Positions 15,949 to 22,627 of a stretch of DNA of 44,893 nucleotides are shown here, one piece after another (position 1 is the first letter of the stretch; each line of letters starts with the position of its first letter). The notes under the pieces were generated by a model, which saw only the letters and a program-made list of their open reading frames with translations, ran no database searches and was not told the origin of the DNA. The position numbers and the translations under genes were made by a program. This stretch comes from a virus: the IMG/VR virus record IMGVR_UViG_3300033149_002422, positions 1-44,893 of that record; one strand, written 5' to 3'.

Positions 15949-16176
15949 TCATCTCCTATTCAGTATCTCCTTTATCTGTCTATACTCCTCTCTGGTTATC
16001 CACCGGGAGGAAACTATCTGTCTGCCCGTGATTGAATCCACGATGCCGTCGAAGAAGTATCGGGTTGTATCCCGTCTCGGACACTTCTTCCCACTTCTGT
16101 AGTAAATACACCCACTACATGTCTTGTCATCGAATACAATGTCATTGACATTCCTTCTATAGTTGAAACAGTGCAT
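15949..16176 (-). CDS. Small cysteine-containing hypothetical protein
   Basis: A 75-residue basic protein with CSGCIYYRSGKKC, a possible metal site, followed by Arg-rich helices (REEYRQIKEILNRR). ATG 16176 is chosen; 16185 is in frame and overlaps the upstream stop. The start context ATGACACCAATGCAC resembles that of the zinc protein at 15829, suggesting shared design of the two genes' starts. Confidence 0.65.
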   Translation of the reverse strand: MHCFNYRRNVNDIVFDDKTCSGCIYYRSGKKCPRRDTTRYFFDGIVDSITGRQIVSSRWITREEYRQIKEILNRR

Positions 16177-16181
16177 TGGTG

Positions 16182-16382
16182 TCATTCTTCCACACCCTCA
16201 TATTCAGTATCCTTCATGCTTGACCGTATGTAGTCAAGGAATTCCTGAGCAACATCTAATGGAACATAGTTCGTGAGCTTGACCGTCATGTTCCTCCTAT
16301 TCCAGTAGCAGTAGTACACAATCTTCTCTTCTGATACTTTCCCCTTCTTCCCCTTTCTTTCAATGGTTCTCTCAATCGTCAT
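16182..16382 (-). CDS. Hypothetical protein
   Basis: A 66-residue protein, MTIERTIERKGKKG..., with a beta-rich core (KIVYYCYWNRRNMTVKL) and a helical end. The ribosome-binding site is weak (AAGGAAG, 11 nt away); a GTG at 16403 is an alternative start. It ends EYEGVEE and overlaps the next gene's start. No function was recognised. Confidence 0.6.
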   Translation of the reverse strand: MTIERTIERKGKKGKVSEEKIVYYCYWNRRNMTVKLTNYVPLDVAQEFLDYIRSSMKDTEYEGVEE

Positions 16383-16405
16383 TTCGGTGTATTCTTCCTT
16401 CACTG

Positions 16406-16594
16406 TCAGTGTTGGTCCTCCTCCAGTACCGAGGTCTCCACCCACTTCACGGTCTCTATCTCAGAGATCACGAATCGATTACCACACTCCGGGCACATGA
16501 TAATCTGACCCTGGATGTGTCTCGGTGTCAGCTCGGAATAGTGTCCGCAGTGGGGACATAGTAATCGGTTCCTGGCATACCCCAGACCCTTCAT
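16406..16594 (-). CDS. Small zinc-ribbon protein
   Basis: A 62-residue classic zinc ribbon: CPHCGHYSEL followed by CPECGNRFVI, 19 residues apart. ATG 16594 overlaps the upstream stop (TAATG), with AGGAGGGTGG just before it. Such stand-alone ribbons often act as transcription or RNA-binding factors in archaeal viruses; the specific role is unknown. Confidence 0.75.
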   Translation of the reverse strand: MKGLGYARNRLLCPHCGHYSELTPRHIQGQIIMCPECGNRFVISEIETVKWVETSVLEEDQH

Positions 16595-16872
16595 TATCCA
16601 ACCACCCTCCTGACTGCAAGAAGAGACTCCAGCTTGGACACCCGGGTATTCAAGGACTGAATCTCCATCATCAAATCCTCCTTGTATCGGTCCACCTCGG
16701 TGTAGAACCACCGGAACCGATCCAGGTCATCAGGACTCTTCACAAGATCATCACCAATGCTCCTGTACACCACCACAGTAACTCCATCGTGGTCATACCT
16801 CTCCGGCAATCCATTCGACTCCCTGGCATACTGCCTGCACAACTCAACCGCTAATCGACTCGACTCTGACAT
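16594..16872 (-). CDS. First gene of the late strand: hypothetical coiled-coil protein
   Basis: A 92-residue protein. The N-terminus has an alpha/beta part with Cys and Arg (LAVELCRQYARES); the C-terminus is a leucine-rich coiled coil (LMMEIQSLNTRVSKLESLL). It is the first cistron behind the late-strand TATA box at 16904-16911, 32 nt away, and has GGTGAGAGCG before ATG 16872. As a promoter-proximal gene it may be regulatory, but no DNA-binding motif is seen. Confidence 0.65.
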   Translation of the reverse strand: MSESSRLAVELCRQYARESNGLPERYDHDGVTVVVYRSIGDDLVKSPDDLDRFRWFYTEVDRYKEDLMMEIQSLNTRVSKLESLLAVRRVVG

Positions 16873-16903
16873 CGCTCTCACCACTATTACAGCTGAACCA
16901 CCC

Positions 16904-16911
16904 TATTTAAA
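16904..16911 (-). promoter_or_regulatory. TATA box of the late (minus-strand) module
   Basis: On the minus strand TTTAAATA lies 32-39 nt before the first late-strand ATG (16872), placing transcription initiation at about 16880, just before the ribosome-binding site. It is one side of the divergent control region 16885-17198. Confidence 0.6.
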
Positions 16912-16956
16912 CCTACCCATTCAAGTACACACGTACTCAACACATGGAGATTCTCT

Positions 16957-16974
16957 AATAGAATTAATTCTATT
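16957..16974. promoter_or_regulatory. 18-bp perfect palindrome in the divergent control region
   Basis: AATAGAATTAATTCTATT is a perfect palindrome about 45 bp upstream of the late TATA box. It is built from the same TAATAGAAT/ATTCTATT units found at 13976, 23206 and 36667. It is a likely binding site for a dimeric regulator such as the ribbon-helix-helix protein at 27796-28080. The rest of 16975-17106 holds no gene. Confidence 0.55.
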
Positions 16975-17106
16975 CTATTGGAATAAACTACACCTCTCAC
17001 ATTTTTCCCGCCAGTTTTTTGAAGCCACCCTATGCAAAATGATACATTGATTTTTAAGGGTTTATTTGGCATTATATGAGATTATTGGTCGATCGATTTG
17101 GGTCAT

Positions 17107-17178
17107 AAGGGGCAGGATTTCCCCTTAGTATATATATGATATAAGGGTATGGGAAGGGTGAGGGGGCAGGAAGCCCCC
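17107..17178 (+). promoter_or_regulatory. Early promoter flanked by twin GGGGCAGGA hairpins
   Basis: A TATA-rich run (17129-17143, TATATATATGATATAA) lies between two hairpins. AAGGGG/CCCCTT (17107-17126) is upstream and GGGGGC/GCCCCC (17162-17178) is downstream. Both contain GGGGCAGGA in the left arm and loop. The second would be in the 5' leader, just before the ACGGAGG ribosome-binding site of the first early gene. The layout suggests an operator pair or RNA control. Confidence 0.5.
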
Positions 17179-17198
17179 ACCAATACGGAGGTATATGA

Positions 17199-17681
17199 AT
17201 GACAAAGCAAGAAAAGAAATCGAACCGCAATGAGACCGAGACCGAGACCCTTCAACCGAAGGAAGGGTATGAGATAATCGATAAGAATGGAGCGGACAGA
17301 GAAAAGTACGTAAGGGGTTCAATCGATGCCATGGCATTAGTAGGGGTACAACCGACCGATGAGCAAATAACCGCTCTTGAGCGGAAGGCACTGGAGCAGT
17401 TCCCCATCAAATGGGGCTACAAAAAGCTGGCAATGGCTTCGATCTCCGAAGCCAGAAATCAGGCCATGAATTCCCTTTACCGGTTGGCTCGCCTGAAGGC
17501 TGAAGGCCATTCGATCGATTTGGAGCCAATAGCTGAAGCCATCCAGCCATTGGTAGGAGACCGAGTACTGGAATACCAACCCAATACCACCAAGGATGGA
17601 GAAGTCCAGTACTACAAGGGTAAACCGGAGCCTCCCTTACAGAACCGAGCCAGATACTTGAAGCCATCCGAGACCGGATAA
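17199..17681 (+). CDS. First early gene, hypothetical
   Basis: A 160-residue protein with a charged N-terminus rich in Glu/Thr/Asn and helical segments in the middle (ITALERKALEQF; ISEARNQAMNSLYRLARL). The C-terminus is polar and Pro-rich. ACGGAGG precedes ATG 17199. The gene has its own promoter and terminator, isolating it from the other early genes. Its codon choice (ACCGA repeats, CGA) also differs from theirs. It may be an immediate-early regulator or host-takeover protein. No family was recognised. Confidence 0.75.
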   Translation: MTKQEKKSNRNETETETLQPKEGYEIIDKNGADREKYVRGSIDAMALVGVQPTDEQITALERKALEQFPIKWGYKKLAMASISEARNQAMNSLYRLARLKAEGHSIDLEPIAEAIQPLVGDRVLEYQPNTTKDGEVQYYKGKPEPPLQNRARYLKPSETG

Positions 17682-17712
17682 GGAAAGAGTAGACCGACCC
17701 AATCGGTTCAAT

Positions 17713-17756
17713 GGTAGGGGCCGATTAGTGCCCCTACCTACTATTTGCATTTTTTA
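17713..17756 (+). terminator. Strong terminator after the first early gene
   Basis: GGTAGGGGC (17713-17721) and GCCCCTACC (17730-17738) are a perfect 9-bp inverted repeat with an 8-nt loop. They are followed 12 nt later by a run of six T. It ends the transcript that starts before 17199. Confidence 0.7.
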
Positions 17757-17808
17757 CATCCATCCGTATAGATTGGATGGATTTGTATAGAATACGCCAG
17801 TAGGATAC

Positions 17809-17878
17809 GCCTATGTACGGTCAGGAGACCGACGATCTCCGAGGCTGACGCGAGGGGGTTCGAGGCCCCACGTAGGCA
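17809..17878 (+). ncRNA. tRNA-like element with non-canonical middle
   Basis: The ends are tRNA-like. GCCTATG (17809-17815) pairs with CGTAGGC (17871-17877, one G-T pair). GGGGGTTCGAGGCCCC forms a T-arm with the standard TTCGA loop, and A follows as a discriminator. The middle is odd: CGGTC-AGGA-GACCG could be a D-arm, but then the anticodon stem pairs badly (loop CTCCGAG, anticodon CCG). The alternative GGAGA-CCGACGA-TCTCC is a perfect five-pair, seven-loop hairpin but destroys the D-arm. It may be a decayed tRNA or a tRNA mimic. No CCA is encoded. Confidence 0.45.
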
Positions 17879-17912
17879 TCCGGTCCGGTGGACCGTGAGG
17901 AGGCACAGAAGT

Positions 17913-18092
17913 ATGAAGGACGAATATGTAATAGGCGAGTATGTGAGACCAGACGACCCGGAGTTTCCTCCTGTCGATGAGGAGACATGTCCGGCCAGAC
18001 ACGACGGATTCTACTGCTGTCGGGTCATGGGCCACAAGGGTGTCCATGTGGCACTTGTCACTGGAGACGAGATAGTAGCGGTGTGGGAGTGA
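17913..18092 (+). CDS. Small hypothetical protein
   Basis: A 59-residue acidic protein, MKDEYVIGEYVRPDD..., with a Cys/His-containing core (CPARHDGFYCCRVMGHKGVH) that could bind zinc. GAGGAGG lies 11 nt before ATG 17913. A small hairpin, CGGTCC-GGT-GGACCG (17881-17895), lies upstream between the tRNA-like element and the ribosome-binding site. First gene of the GC-rich small-gene cluster. Confidence 0.65.
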   Translation: MKDEYVIGEYVRPDDPEFPPVDEETCPARHDGFYCCRVMGHKGVHVALVTGDEIVAVWE

Positions 18093-18256
18093 TTCTGGTG
18101 AATGCACTGGAGTGCTACCACAACGGTAGATGGTGCTTGTCGGTGCTTGTCCATGCTGGGATGCCAGTGGTCATCTCCACGGTGGGCGAGTATGACACTC
18201 ACCTATGGGAGATAGTAGTGAGACCCCGACCCAACAAGGTTGTGATACTGGAGTGA
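18089..18256 (+). CDS. Small hypothetical protein
   Basis: A 55-residue protein starting at a GTG that overlaps the previous stop (GTGA). It is beta-rich with several Val/Ile strands (VVISTVGEYDTHLWEIVV), probably one small beta-sheet domain. No family was recognised. The tight overlap and conserved junction style support it as a gene. Confidence 0.55.
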   Translation: MILVNALECYHNGRWCLSVLVHAGMPVVISTVGEYDTHLWEIVVRPRPNKVVILE

Positions 18257-18261
18257 GTGGA

Positions 18262-18699
18262 ATGGAAATGGACGACAGTACAGCAGCGACGATCGAGAGG
18301 GAGTTGTTCCGACAGCTGGCCCCTCTCATCCGTCAGACCAGAGACAGGTTCGCCGGACTGGTGCGACAGAAAAACGCCATCCGACGAGACCTGAACCGCA
18401 TGCGTAGGGTCGAGACATGCGAGGCCCTGGGGGCCGTGGAGGCCCTGAAGGACAGAATGGCCGAGACCGTCAGTCGAATGGCTGACATCAAGGCAGACTT
18501 GTCCTGTATGGCTTCCGCGTGTCTGCGGTGGGACGCACAATCCCACCGATTCGTGTCCATCGATCCGTGGGATGCACTCACCACGGGTAACTTCCGCAGG
18601 GCACGATACGAGTCCCTACGCAAGAACCGATACAGGAGTGTAGTCGAGCAACTGGAGTACGATCTCCTGGTGCTCGTCTACGAGGGGGACGAGTGGTGA
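18262..18699 (+). CDS. Hypothetical helical protein
   Basis: A 145-residue, Arg-rich helical protein with a long coiled-coil-like stretch at residues 10-85 (LFRQLAPLIRQTRDRFAGLV). The C-terminus is a helical domain ending in acidic residues. ATG 18262 is chosen (GGAGTGAGTGG precedes it). The codon use is GC-rich with CGA/CGC arginine, unlike the AGA/AGG-dominated replication genes, so this block may have been acquired separately. Confidence 0.65.
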   Translation: MEMDDSTAATIERELFRQLAPLIRQTRDRFAGLVRQKNAIRRDLNRMRRVETCEALGAVEALKDRMAETVSRMADIKADLSCMASACLRWDAQSHRFVSIDPWDALTTGNFRRARYESLRKNRYRSVVEQLEYDLLVLVYEGDEW

Positions 18700-18857
18700 T
18701 TCGCTACAACGACGAAGGCCACGCCATCCCCTCCGACGCGGAGATCGATTCCCTCCACGCGGTGTGTATCCGGCGATGCCCCCGATGTGGAGGTATCCTC
18801 CCCATCTTCCGTGACCGATGCGAGAGATGTGGCCAACAACTGGAGTGGGGGCCATGA
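18696..18857 (+). CDS. Tiny zinc-ribbon protein
   Basis: A 53-residue protein with a textbook ribbon: CPRCGGILPIF then CERCGQQLEW. It starts at a GTG overlapping the previous stop, and its own stop overlaps the next ATG. One of many stand-alone zinc ribbons in this genome. Confidence 0.65.
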   Translation: MIRYNDEGHAIPSDAEIDSLHAVCIRRCPRCGGILPIFRDRCERCGQQLEWGP

Positions 18858-18994
18858 CCGTCTACTTCGTGTGTGGTCTCAACTCACGCTGGACCCCTCC
18901 GCGTGTGGTCATCACCGACTTCACGTGGGATAACCTACCCACGGATGAAGCCATTGACGGCCTGCCCAGGGGGTCCTTCTATGTCGTCGACTAA
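18854..18994 (+). CDS. Tiny hypothetical protein
   Basis: A 46-residue protein, MTVYFVCGLNSRWTPP..., ending FYVVD. Its ATG overlaps the stop of the zinc-ribbon gene (ATGA). It is beta-rich with no motif. Supported mainly by the coupled junction and by codon pattern. Confidence 0.5.
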   Translation: MTVYFVCGLNSRWTPPRVVITDFTWDNLPTDEAIDGLPRGSFYVVD

Positions 18995-19007
18995 CTACGC
19001 CTACTCC

Positions 19008-19062
19008 TGCCCCTTCAGTGTGGGCAGGGGCAATTCATGGCCCCGCGTATGCGTAAGCGGGG
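19008..19062 (+). promoter_or_regulatory. Two consecutive GC hairpins in a gene gap
   Basis: TGCCCC/GGGGCA (19008-19013 with 19027-19032) and CCCCGC/GCGGGG (19041-19046 with 19057-19062) lie in the 82-nt gap before the gene at 19077, just upstream of its AGGTGA site. They may attenuate, protect or process the early transcript. Neither has a T-tract. Confidence 0.45.
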
Positions 19063-19076
19063 AGTAGGTGACACAA

Positions 19077-19541
19077 ATGAACCAAATGGACTGGAAACAG
19101 ATACGTGAGATGGGCATTCTCTTAGGCCATGCCGTGGCTAAGAGGATGCCTCGTGAGTTGCCAGACGACGACCTCGAAGTGCTACGCCTCGCTATCGACG
19201 CGAGGATCGAAGAACGCATGGCGACCGGTAGAGAGCCGTGCCATCAGCCATTCTCGTGGGTAGGCAATATAGGGCTGGTGTACTACCTCGGATCGTGGAC
19301 CGAGGCAAGAAGGCTCCATGACAACTCGTGGAACCTGAAACTTGTCGACGACTTCGACCCGGAAGTCGTGGCTGACTACTACGGCATCCCCAACAAGTGG
19401 GGTCAATATGATTGGGTAGATGAACCCGTGGCCAGGCTATTTGTCTGGCTCGGCGATGCACTGCCAGAGAACCACTACTCTGGCAAGGCTTACAGACGCC
19501 TGGCTGACGAATGGCCCTATGACGGGGCTCTGATGGAGTGA
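19077..19541 (+). CDS. Hypothetical protein
   Basis: A 154-residue acidic protein. The N-terminal half is helical (QIREMGILLGHAVAKRM). The C-terminal half is rich in Trp, Tyr and Asp (DEPVARLFVWLGDALPENHY). ATG 19077 follows AGGTGACACAA. No catalytic motif was recognised. High aromatic and acidic content is typical of small anti-defence or DNA-mimic proteins, but that is speculation. Confidence 0.7.
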   Translation: MNQMDWKQIREMGILLGHAVAKRMPRELPDDDLEVLRLAIDARIEERMATGREPCHQPFSWVGNIGLVYYLGSWTEARRLHDNSWNLKLVDDFDPEVVADYYGIPNKWGQYDWVDEPVARLFVWLGDALPENHYSGKAYRRLADEWPYDGALME

Positions 19542-19546
19542 CCCCA

Positions 19547-19672
19547 ATGAGTAAGACAGCGAACTGCGAAAACTGCGGTACCGAAGTGGTGCCCACACGA
19601 GACTACAAGCACTGGTTCTGTCCAGTATGCGAGAAGATCGTGAAGGGCACGAATGTAAGGCCGTGTGAGTGA
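19547..19672 (+). CDS. Tiny zinc-ribbon protein
   Basis: A 41-residue zinc ribbon: CENCGTEVV, then CPVCEKIVKG. ATG 19547 lies 5 nt after the previous stop, and its own stop overlaps the next gene's start region. The function is unknown; the ribbon itself is clear. Confidence 0.65.
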   Translation: MSKTANCENCGTEVVPTRDYKHWFCPVCEKIVKGTNVRPCE

Positions 19673-19874
19673 TCGAGGGGGTGTAATCTCGACTCATCTA
19701 ACAATTCGGCGAACACCACCAGGATACACAATCGTGATCCTGGTCAACGGTGTAGAAGTCGGCACCGTCCACTGCGACAGGTACCTGGTGAAGGACTCGG
19801 GCAGGGAGTGCGTACTCTCTGCGTACTCAGGAGACTCATGTGTGGCTGAACTGCCATGCAACTCATACTCCTGA
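19665..19874 (+). CDS. Small beta-rich hypothetical protein
   Basis: A 69-residue protein starting at GTG, overlapping the previous gene by 8 nt. The pattern of alternating Val/Ile strands (GYTIVILVNGVEVGTVHC) and several cysteines suggests a small beta-sandwich. The following gap (19875-19947) has two short inverted repeats, GGACTG/CAGTCC and GTCCGT/ACGGAC. Confidence 0.55.
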   Translation: MSDRGGVISTHLTIRRTPPGYTIVILVNGVEVGTVHCDRYLVKDSGRECVLSAYSGDSCVAELPCNSYS

Positions 19875-19947
19875 GCGGACCGCGACCTGCGTAGCCCACT
19901 GGACTGCGTAGGCGTGACAGTCCGTATCAACGGACAGGAGGTATAGA

Positions 19948-20160
19948 ATGACTGAAACGCATTTGATAGGATTTGTGAGAAAGAGCAAGGACGACAAGTA
20001 TCTGACAGCGTCTCTCCTCAAGTCCGCACTCGACAAGTGCGAGACATACGAGGTCCGAGACGGCAGCGAGTACATAAAGCTGCTTGTCAAACTGGAGAGA
20101 GTGAAGCTGGTCATAAGCGGGGACAAAGAAGTCACCGCCGTGATACAGATAGAGGAGTGA
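19948..20160 (+). CDS. Small hypothetical protein
   Basis: A 70-residue protein, MTETHLIGFVRKSKDD..., with a beta-rich second half (KLERVKLVISGDKEV) ending QIEE. GGACAGGAGGTATAGA gives a strong start. It is similar in length and leader sequence to the next gene (AGGAGGGATAGA), so the two may be distant relatives or share control of translation. Confidence 0.7.
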   Translation: MTETHLIGFVRKSKDDKYLTASLLKSALDKCETYEVRDGSEYIKLLVKLERVKLVISGDKEVTAVIQIEE

Positions 20161-20194
20161 TTGCTACACTCCTGAAGCATTAAGGAGGGATAGA

Positions 20195-20404
20195 ATGACA
20201 ATGGAAAAAGGAATAATAAGGAATGTGAGCACGACCGACGAATTCGTGGTGAGCGACGACGACAACAACTTCTCCGTGTTCGGAGACAACATCAGAATAA
20301 AACATCTGATGAAGGGCCTGATATCGGTGTATGTCCACGAAAACGATTCACTCGTTGGAATACTCTACTTCAGGTCGATTGAGGACAGGAGGAGGGACCA
20401 GTAA
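20195..20404 (+). CDS. Small hypothetical protein
   Basis: A 69-residue protein, MTMEKGIIRNVSTTDEF..., with predicted beta strands (GLISVYVHENDSLVGIL) and a basic Arg-rich end (EDRRRDQ). AGGAGGGATAGA precedes the ATG. The stop is directly followed by the next ATG (TAAATG). Confidence 0.7.
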   Translation: MTMEKGIIRNVSTTDEFVVSDDDNNFSVFGDNIRIKHLMKGLISVYVHENDSLVGILYFRSIEDRRRDQ

Positions 20405-20686
20405 ATGGGAGCCAATTTCGGGTTCACGAGAATTGGAGATTCCCACACTCCACCACTGGAGTTGAAGGACAAGTTCTGGGAACTCTACAACTACGACGAG
20501 ATCGATGGTGGAGAATACTCCGGCGGATGGAACACTCTTGCAGGTGTGGAAATCGTCGATAAACAATTCGAGACCACCGAAGAAGCACGGGAATGGCTGG
20601 AGAACAACTGCAAGAAATGGAGCGATGCACTCGTCGTGGAGGTCATCGATGACGGCTTCTACATGGGTGGCATCCGTGCGGAGTGA
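20405..20686 (+). CDS. Small acidic hypothetical protein
   Basis: A 93-residue acidic protein. The N-terminus is beta-like with FTRIGDSHTPP, and the C-terminal half has a helix (TTEEAREWLENNCKKW) then a beta hairpin. It starts immediately after the previous stop with no separate Shine-Dalgarno site, so it relies on coupling. No function was recognised. Confidence 0.7.
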   Translation: MGANFGFTRIGDSHTPPLELKDKFWELYNYDEIDGGEYSGGWNTLAGVEIVDKQFETTEEAREWLENNCKKWSDALVVEVIDDGFYMGGIRAE

Positions 20687-20691
20687 TCCAC

Positions 20692-21090
20692 ATGCACCCA
20701 ATGAATGAATACAAGATGGTCAACGCTCCACTCACGAAGGAGTGGGACAAGGCACGTGAATACATCAAACAGAATGACCCATGCCATTCCGGGTGGGCAA
20801 TGTATCTGTCCGACTCGGAAGTGAGCATGAGATTTGTCAAGCAGTTCCTGAAGATGGAAGTCCAGGCCGAGATGAAGATTGGAATGTACGACAGACCAAT
20901 GAAAACGGACGTGGACAGGATTATACGGAACTGGAACCCGGAAGAACCGTTCTACGACTGGATCGAAATGGGAGACCACGACTCATGGGCTGCCTTCATT
21001 GTTGTGGGAATGCACCATGATTGCAACGTGGACAAGGAGACATGTATCGAACTGCTGGAACTGGTTAACAGTGAGATTGATAGGTACTGA
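20692..21090 (+). CDS. Hypothetical protein, copy 1 of a tandem pair
   Basis: A 132-residue protein starting MHPMNEYKMVNAPLTKEW. The next gene starts MHHMNEYKLEHAPDTPEW and keeps the same layout (WLSD or YLSD, then a Phe/Leu-rich helix ending EAE, then an aromatic C-terminal half with CxELxxL). The two are tandem paralogues. The protein is acidic and rich in Trp, Tyr and Met, with no catalytic motif. ATG 20692 is chosen because both copies begin M-H-x-MNEYK. Confidence 0.75.
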   Translation: MHPMNEYKMVNAPLTKEWDKAREYIKQNDPCHSGWAMYLSDSEVSMRFVKQFLKMEVQAEMKIGMYDRPMKTDVDRIIRNWNPEEPFYDWIEMGDHDSWAAFIVVGMHHDCNVDKETCIELLELVNSEIDRY

Positions 21091-21104
21091 TAGGAGTGAA
21101 TAAA

Positions 21105-21512
21105 ATGCACCACATGAATGAATACAAACTGGAACACGCACCGGATACGCCAGAATGGAAAGAAGCCAAACTATTCATCCAACGCGTAGAGCCGTGCGTA
21201 ATGGAATGGGAAAAGTGGCTCTCGGACAAGGACGTGGAATTCATAGAAGAGTTCATACGGCTGGAACTGGAAGCGGAATTTAAGGGACCATTCTCGTACT
21301 CTAAATTAACGTGTCCAGACCCAGACGAACTCGATCCTGAACTCGCTGGAAAACTCACACCAGACGAGGCAGATGGAACCTCATTAGCAACAGCAACATG
21401 GGCGGAATATATCGTGACGGGGTTGTTCTACGCGTATGGACTCAAGTACGAAACGTGCTTGGAACTATTCGATATAATCACACTGGAGGTAGAGAAACAT
21501 GAGCAAATATGA
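21105..21512 (+). CDS. Hypothetical protein, copy 2 of a tandem pair
   Basis: A 135-residue paralogue of the preceding gene. It shares MNEYK near the start, the central LSD motif (WLSDKDVEF), a Glu-rich helix (LELEAEF) and a C-terminal CLELFDIITLEVE matching CIELLELVNSEID of copy 1. TAGGAGTGAATAAA precedes ATG 21105. The divergence between copies is high, so the duplication is old or the gene evolves fast. Confidence 0.75.
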   Translation: MHHMNEYKLEHAPDTPEWKEAKLFIQRVEPCVMEWEKWLSDKDVEFIEEFIRLELEAEFKGPFSYSKLTCPDPDELDPELAGKLTPDEADGTSLATATWAEYIVTGLFYAYGLKYETCLELFDIITLEVEKHEQI

Positions 21513-21693
21513 ATGGAGCAAAGAACCCAAACACACCTGTTGGTGCTGTGGAGGACGCGGATACACAATGTACAAGGGCCTCCAGTGGCCCTGTAACATC
21601 TGCGACGGGACAGGAATGACGAACATACCCATGATAGACCAGGACAGACTGTTTCTACCAAGGGAACACATACCAAGGAGAGTGAAAGAATGA
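21499..21693 (+). CDS. DnaJ-type zinc-finger protein
   Basis: A 64-residue protein with the two half-sites of a DnaJ-like zinc finger: CWCCGGRGYT and CNICDGTGMT, spaced 16 residues apart. There is no J domain. The start overlaps the previous gene by 14 nt behind CTGGAGGTAGAGAAAC. Similar stand-alone fingers occur at 33101-33319 and 34288-34386. Confidence 0.75.
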   Translation: MSKYEWSKEPKHTCWCCGGRGYTMYKGLQWPCNICDGTGMTNIPMIDQDRLFLPREHIPRRVKE

Positions 21694-21860
21694 ACTTCAA
21701 CAAATGGATGATAGAACTCAACGAGACACTGATAAGGAATGTCGGGATCGACACGAACGGACTCCCCGACCAGCCATACCGTCGCTGGTTCGAGGAAGGA
21801 ATGTCAGCCGGACGAGCAGCCTACGAAGCACTCAAACAATCAGGGTGGGATGCCGTATGA
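21690..21860 (+). CDS. Small hypothetical protein
   Basis: A 56-residue helical protein, MNFNKWMIELNETLIR..., ending LKQSGWDAV. The ATG overlaps the previous stop (ATGA), and its own stop overlaps the next ATG. The residues RRWFEEGMSAGRAAYEAL form an amphipathic helix typical of small phage proteins of unknown role. Confidence 0.65.
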   Translation: MNFNKWMIELNETLIRNVGIDTNGLPDQPYRRWFEEGMSAGRAAYEALKQSGWDAV

Positions 21861-22003
21861 CCTACGAGAAGGGAACCACTCCCCCACGGGAGAGGATCGG
21901 AATGAGATACATCCGAAAGCTGGCACGACTCAACATCAAACCGGTGAGACCCATGTCATACTGGGAAGCACTGGAGTGGGCAATCGAGAGGGCACAGAGG
22001 TGA
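21857..22003 (+). CDS. Tiny basic protein
   Basis: A 48-residue, Arg-rich protein, MTYEKGTTPPRERIG..., ending WAIERAQR. Both ends overlap neighbouring genes (ATGA before, GTGA after). It may bind nucleic acid. No motif was recognised. Confidence 0.55.
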   Translation: MTYEKGTTPPRERIGMRYIRKLARLNIKPVRPMSYWEALEWAIERAQR

Positions 22004-22281
22004 TACCAGTGGTGGAACTAACAGCACTGGAAGAGCTTGCTCTCGTCACCGAGAGGACAAACAAGCACCCCGTCCTGTTCAAGAACGGGACACCAGCACT
22101 GTTCATGGTGGTATTCAACGACACCACTGAGGATGAGAACGTACCCGACGTATCAATGATAGGAGACGAACTGGTGATGGAGATATTCCTGACGAGAGTA
22201 CCGATGGGAATCGAATTCACCAAGAAGGCTTACAAGAAGATCATTGATATGGAAACACGTGATGACCACTCATACGCGTGA
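22000..22281 (+). CDS. Hypothetical protein
   Basis: A 93-residue protein starting with GTG overlapping the previous stop. The N-terminus is helical (LTALEELALVTERTNKH), followed by beta strands (FMVVFNDTTEDE) and a helix with KKAYKKIIDM. It could be a small alpha/beta domain. No family was recognised. Confidence 0.6.
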   Translation: MIPVVELTALEELALVTERTNKHPVLFKNGTPALFMVVFNDTTEDENVPDVSMIGDELVMEIFLTRVPMGIEFTKKAYKKIIDMETRDDHSYA

Positions 22282-22301
22282 GATATACAGGAGGAATGAA
22301 A

Positions 22302-22499
22302 ATGAAACTATGTGTGAAATGCAAGAAGGAAATGATATGTACGAAAACCGGTAAGGGTGTCCTGTACTCGCATGGACACTACTACCCTGGAGACGAATAC
22401 ACATGTCCACAATGTGGTGCTCGGGTTATTGTAACCAACCCGACTCCAATACACCTGGACGTGGAACCGCAGGAGGAACACGTTAGAATGGAGGAGTAG
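22302..22499 (+). CDS. Small zinc-ribbon protein
   Basis: A 65-residue zinc ribbon: CVKCKKEMICTK, then CPQCGARVIV about 35 residues on, with His residues in the loop (YSHGHYYPGDEY). AGGAGGAATGAAA precedes ATG 22302. One of the few genes here ending in TAG. Confidence 0.7.
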   Translation: MKLCVKCKKEMICTKTGKGVLYSHGHYYPGDEYTCPQCGARVIVTNPTPIHLDVEPQEEHVRMEE

Positions 22500-22501
22500 G
22501 A

Positions 22502-22627
22502 ATGTCAGATAGACACGACTTCGAGAACATACGAGAGTCATGGAATACATATGGCAGACTCACCGGAGACGACATCAAATGGCTGATAGACAAACTCGAC
22601 GTGTATCTACCGGAGGAATTGGAATGA
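22502..22627 (+). CDS. Tiny helical protein
   Basis: A 41-residue acidic helical protein, MSDRHDFENIRESWN..., ending YLPEELE. It begins 2 nt after the previous TAG and its stop overlaps the next ATG. The end encodes GGAGGAATTGGA, the next gene's ribosome-binding site. Confidence 0.55.
   Translation: MSDRHDFENIRESWNTYGRLTGDDIKWLIDKLDVYLPEELE

Noticed and set aside
21739-22281. 180-codon frame starting at 21739
   Set aside because: Only the last 93 codons (from GTG 22000) are coherent. The first part overlaps two better small genes in another frame and has low-complexity, gene-unlike sequence.
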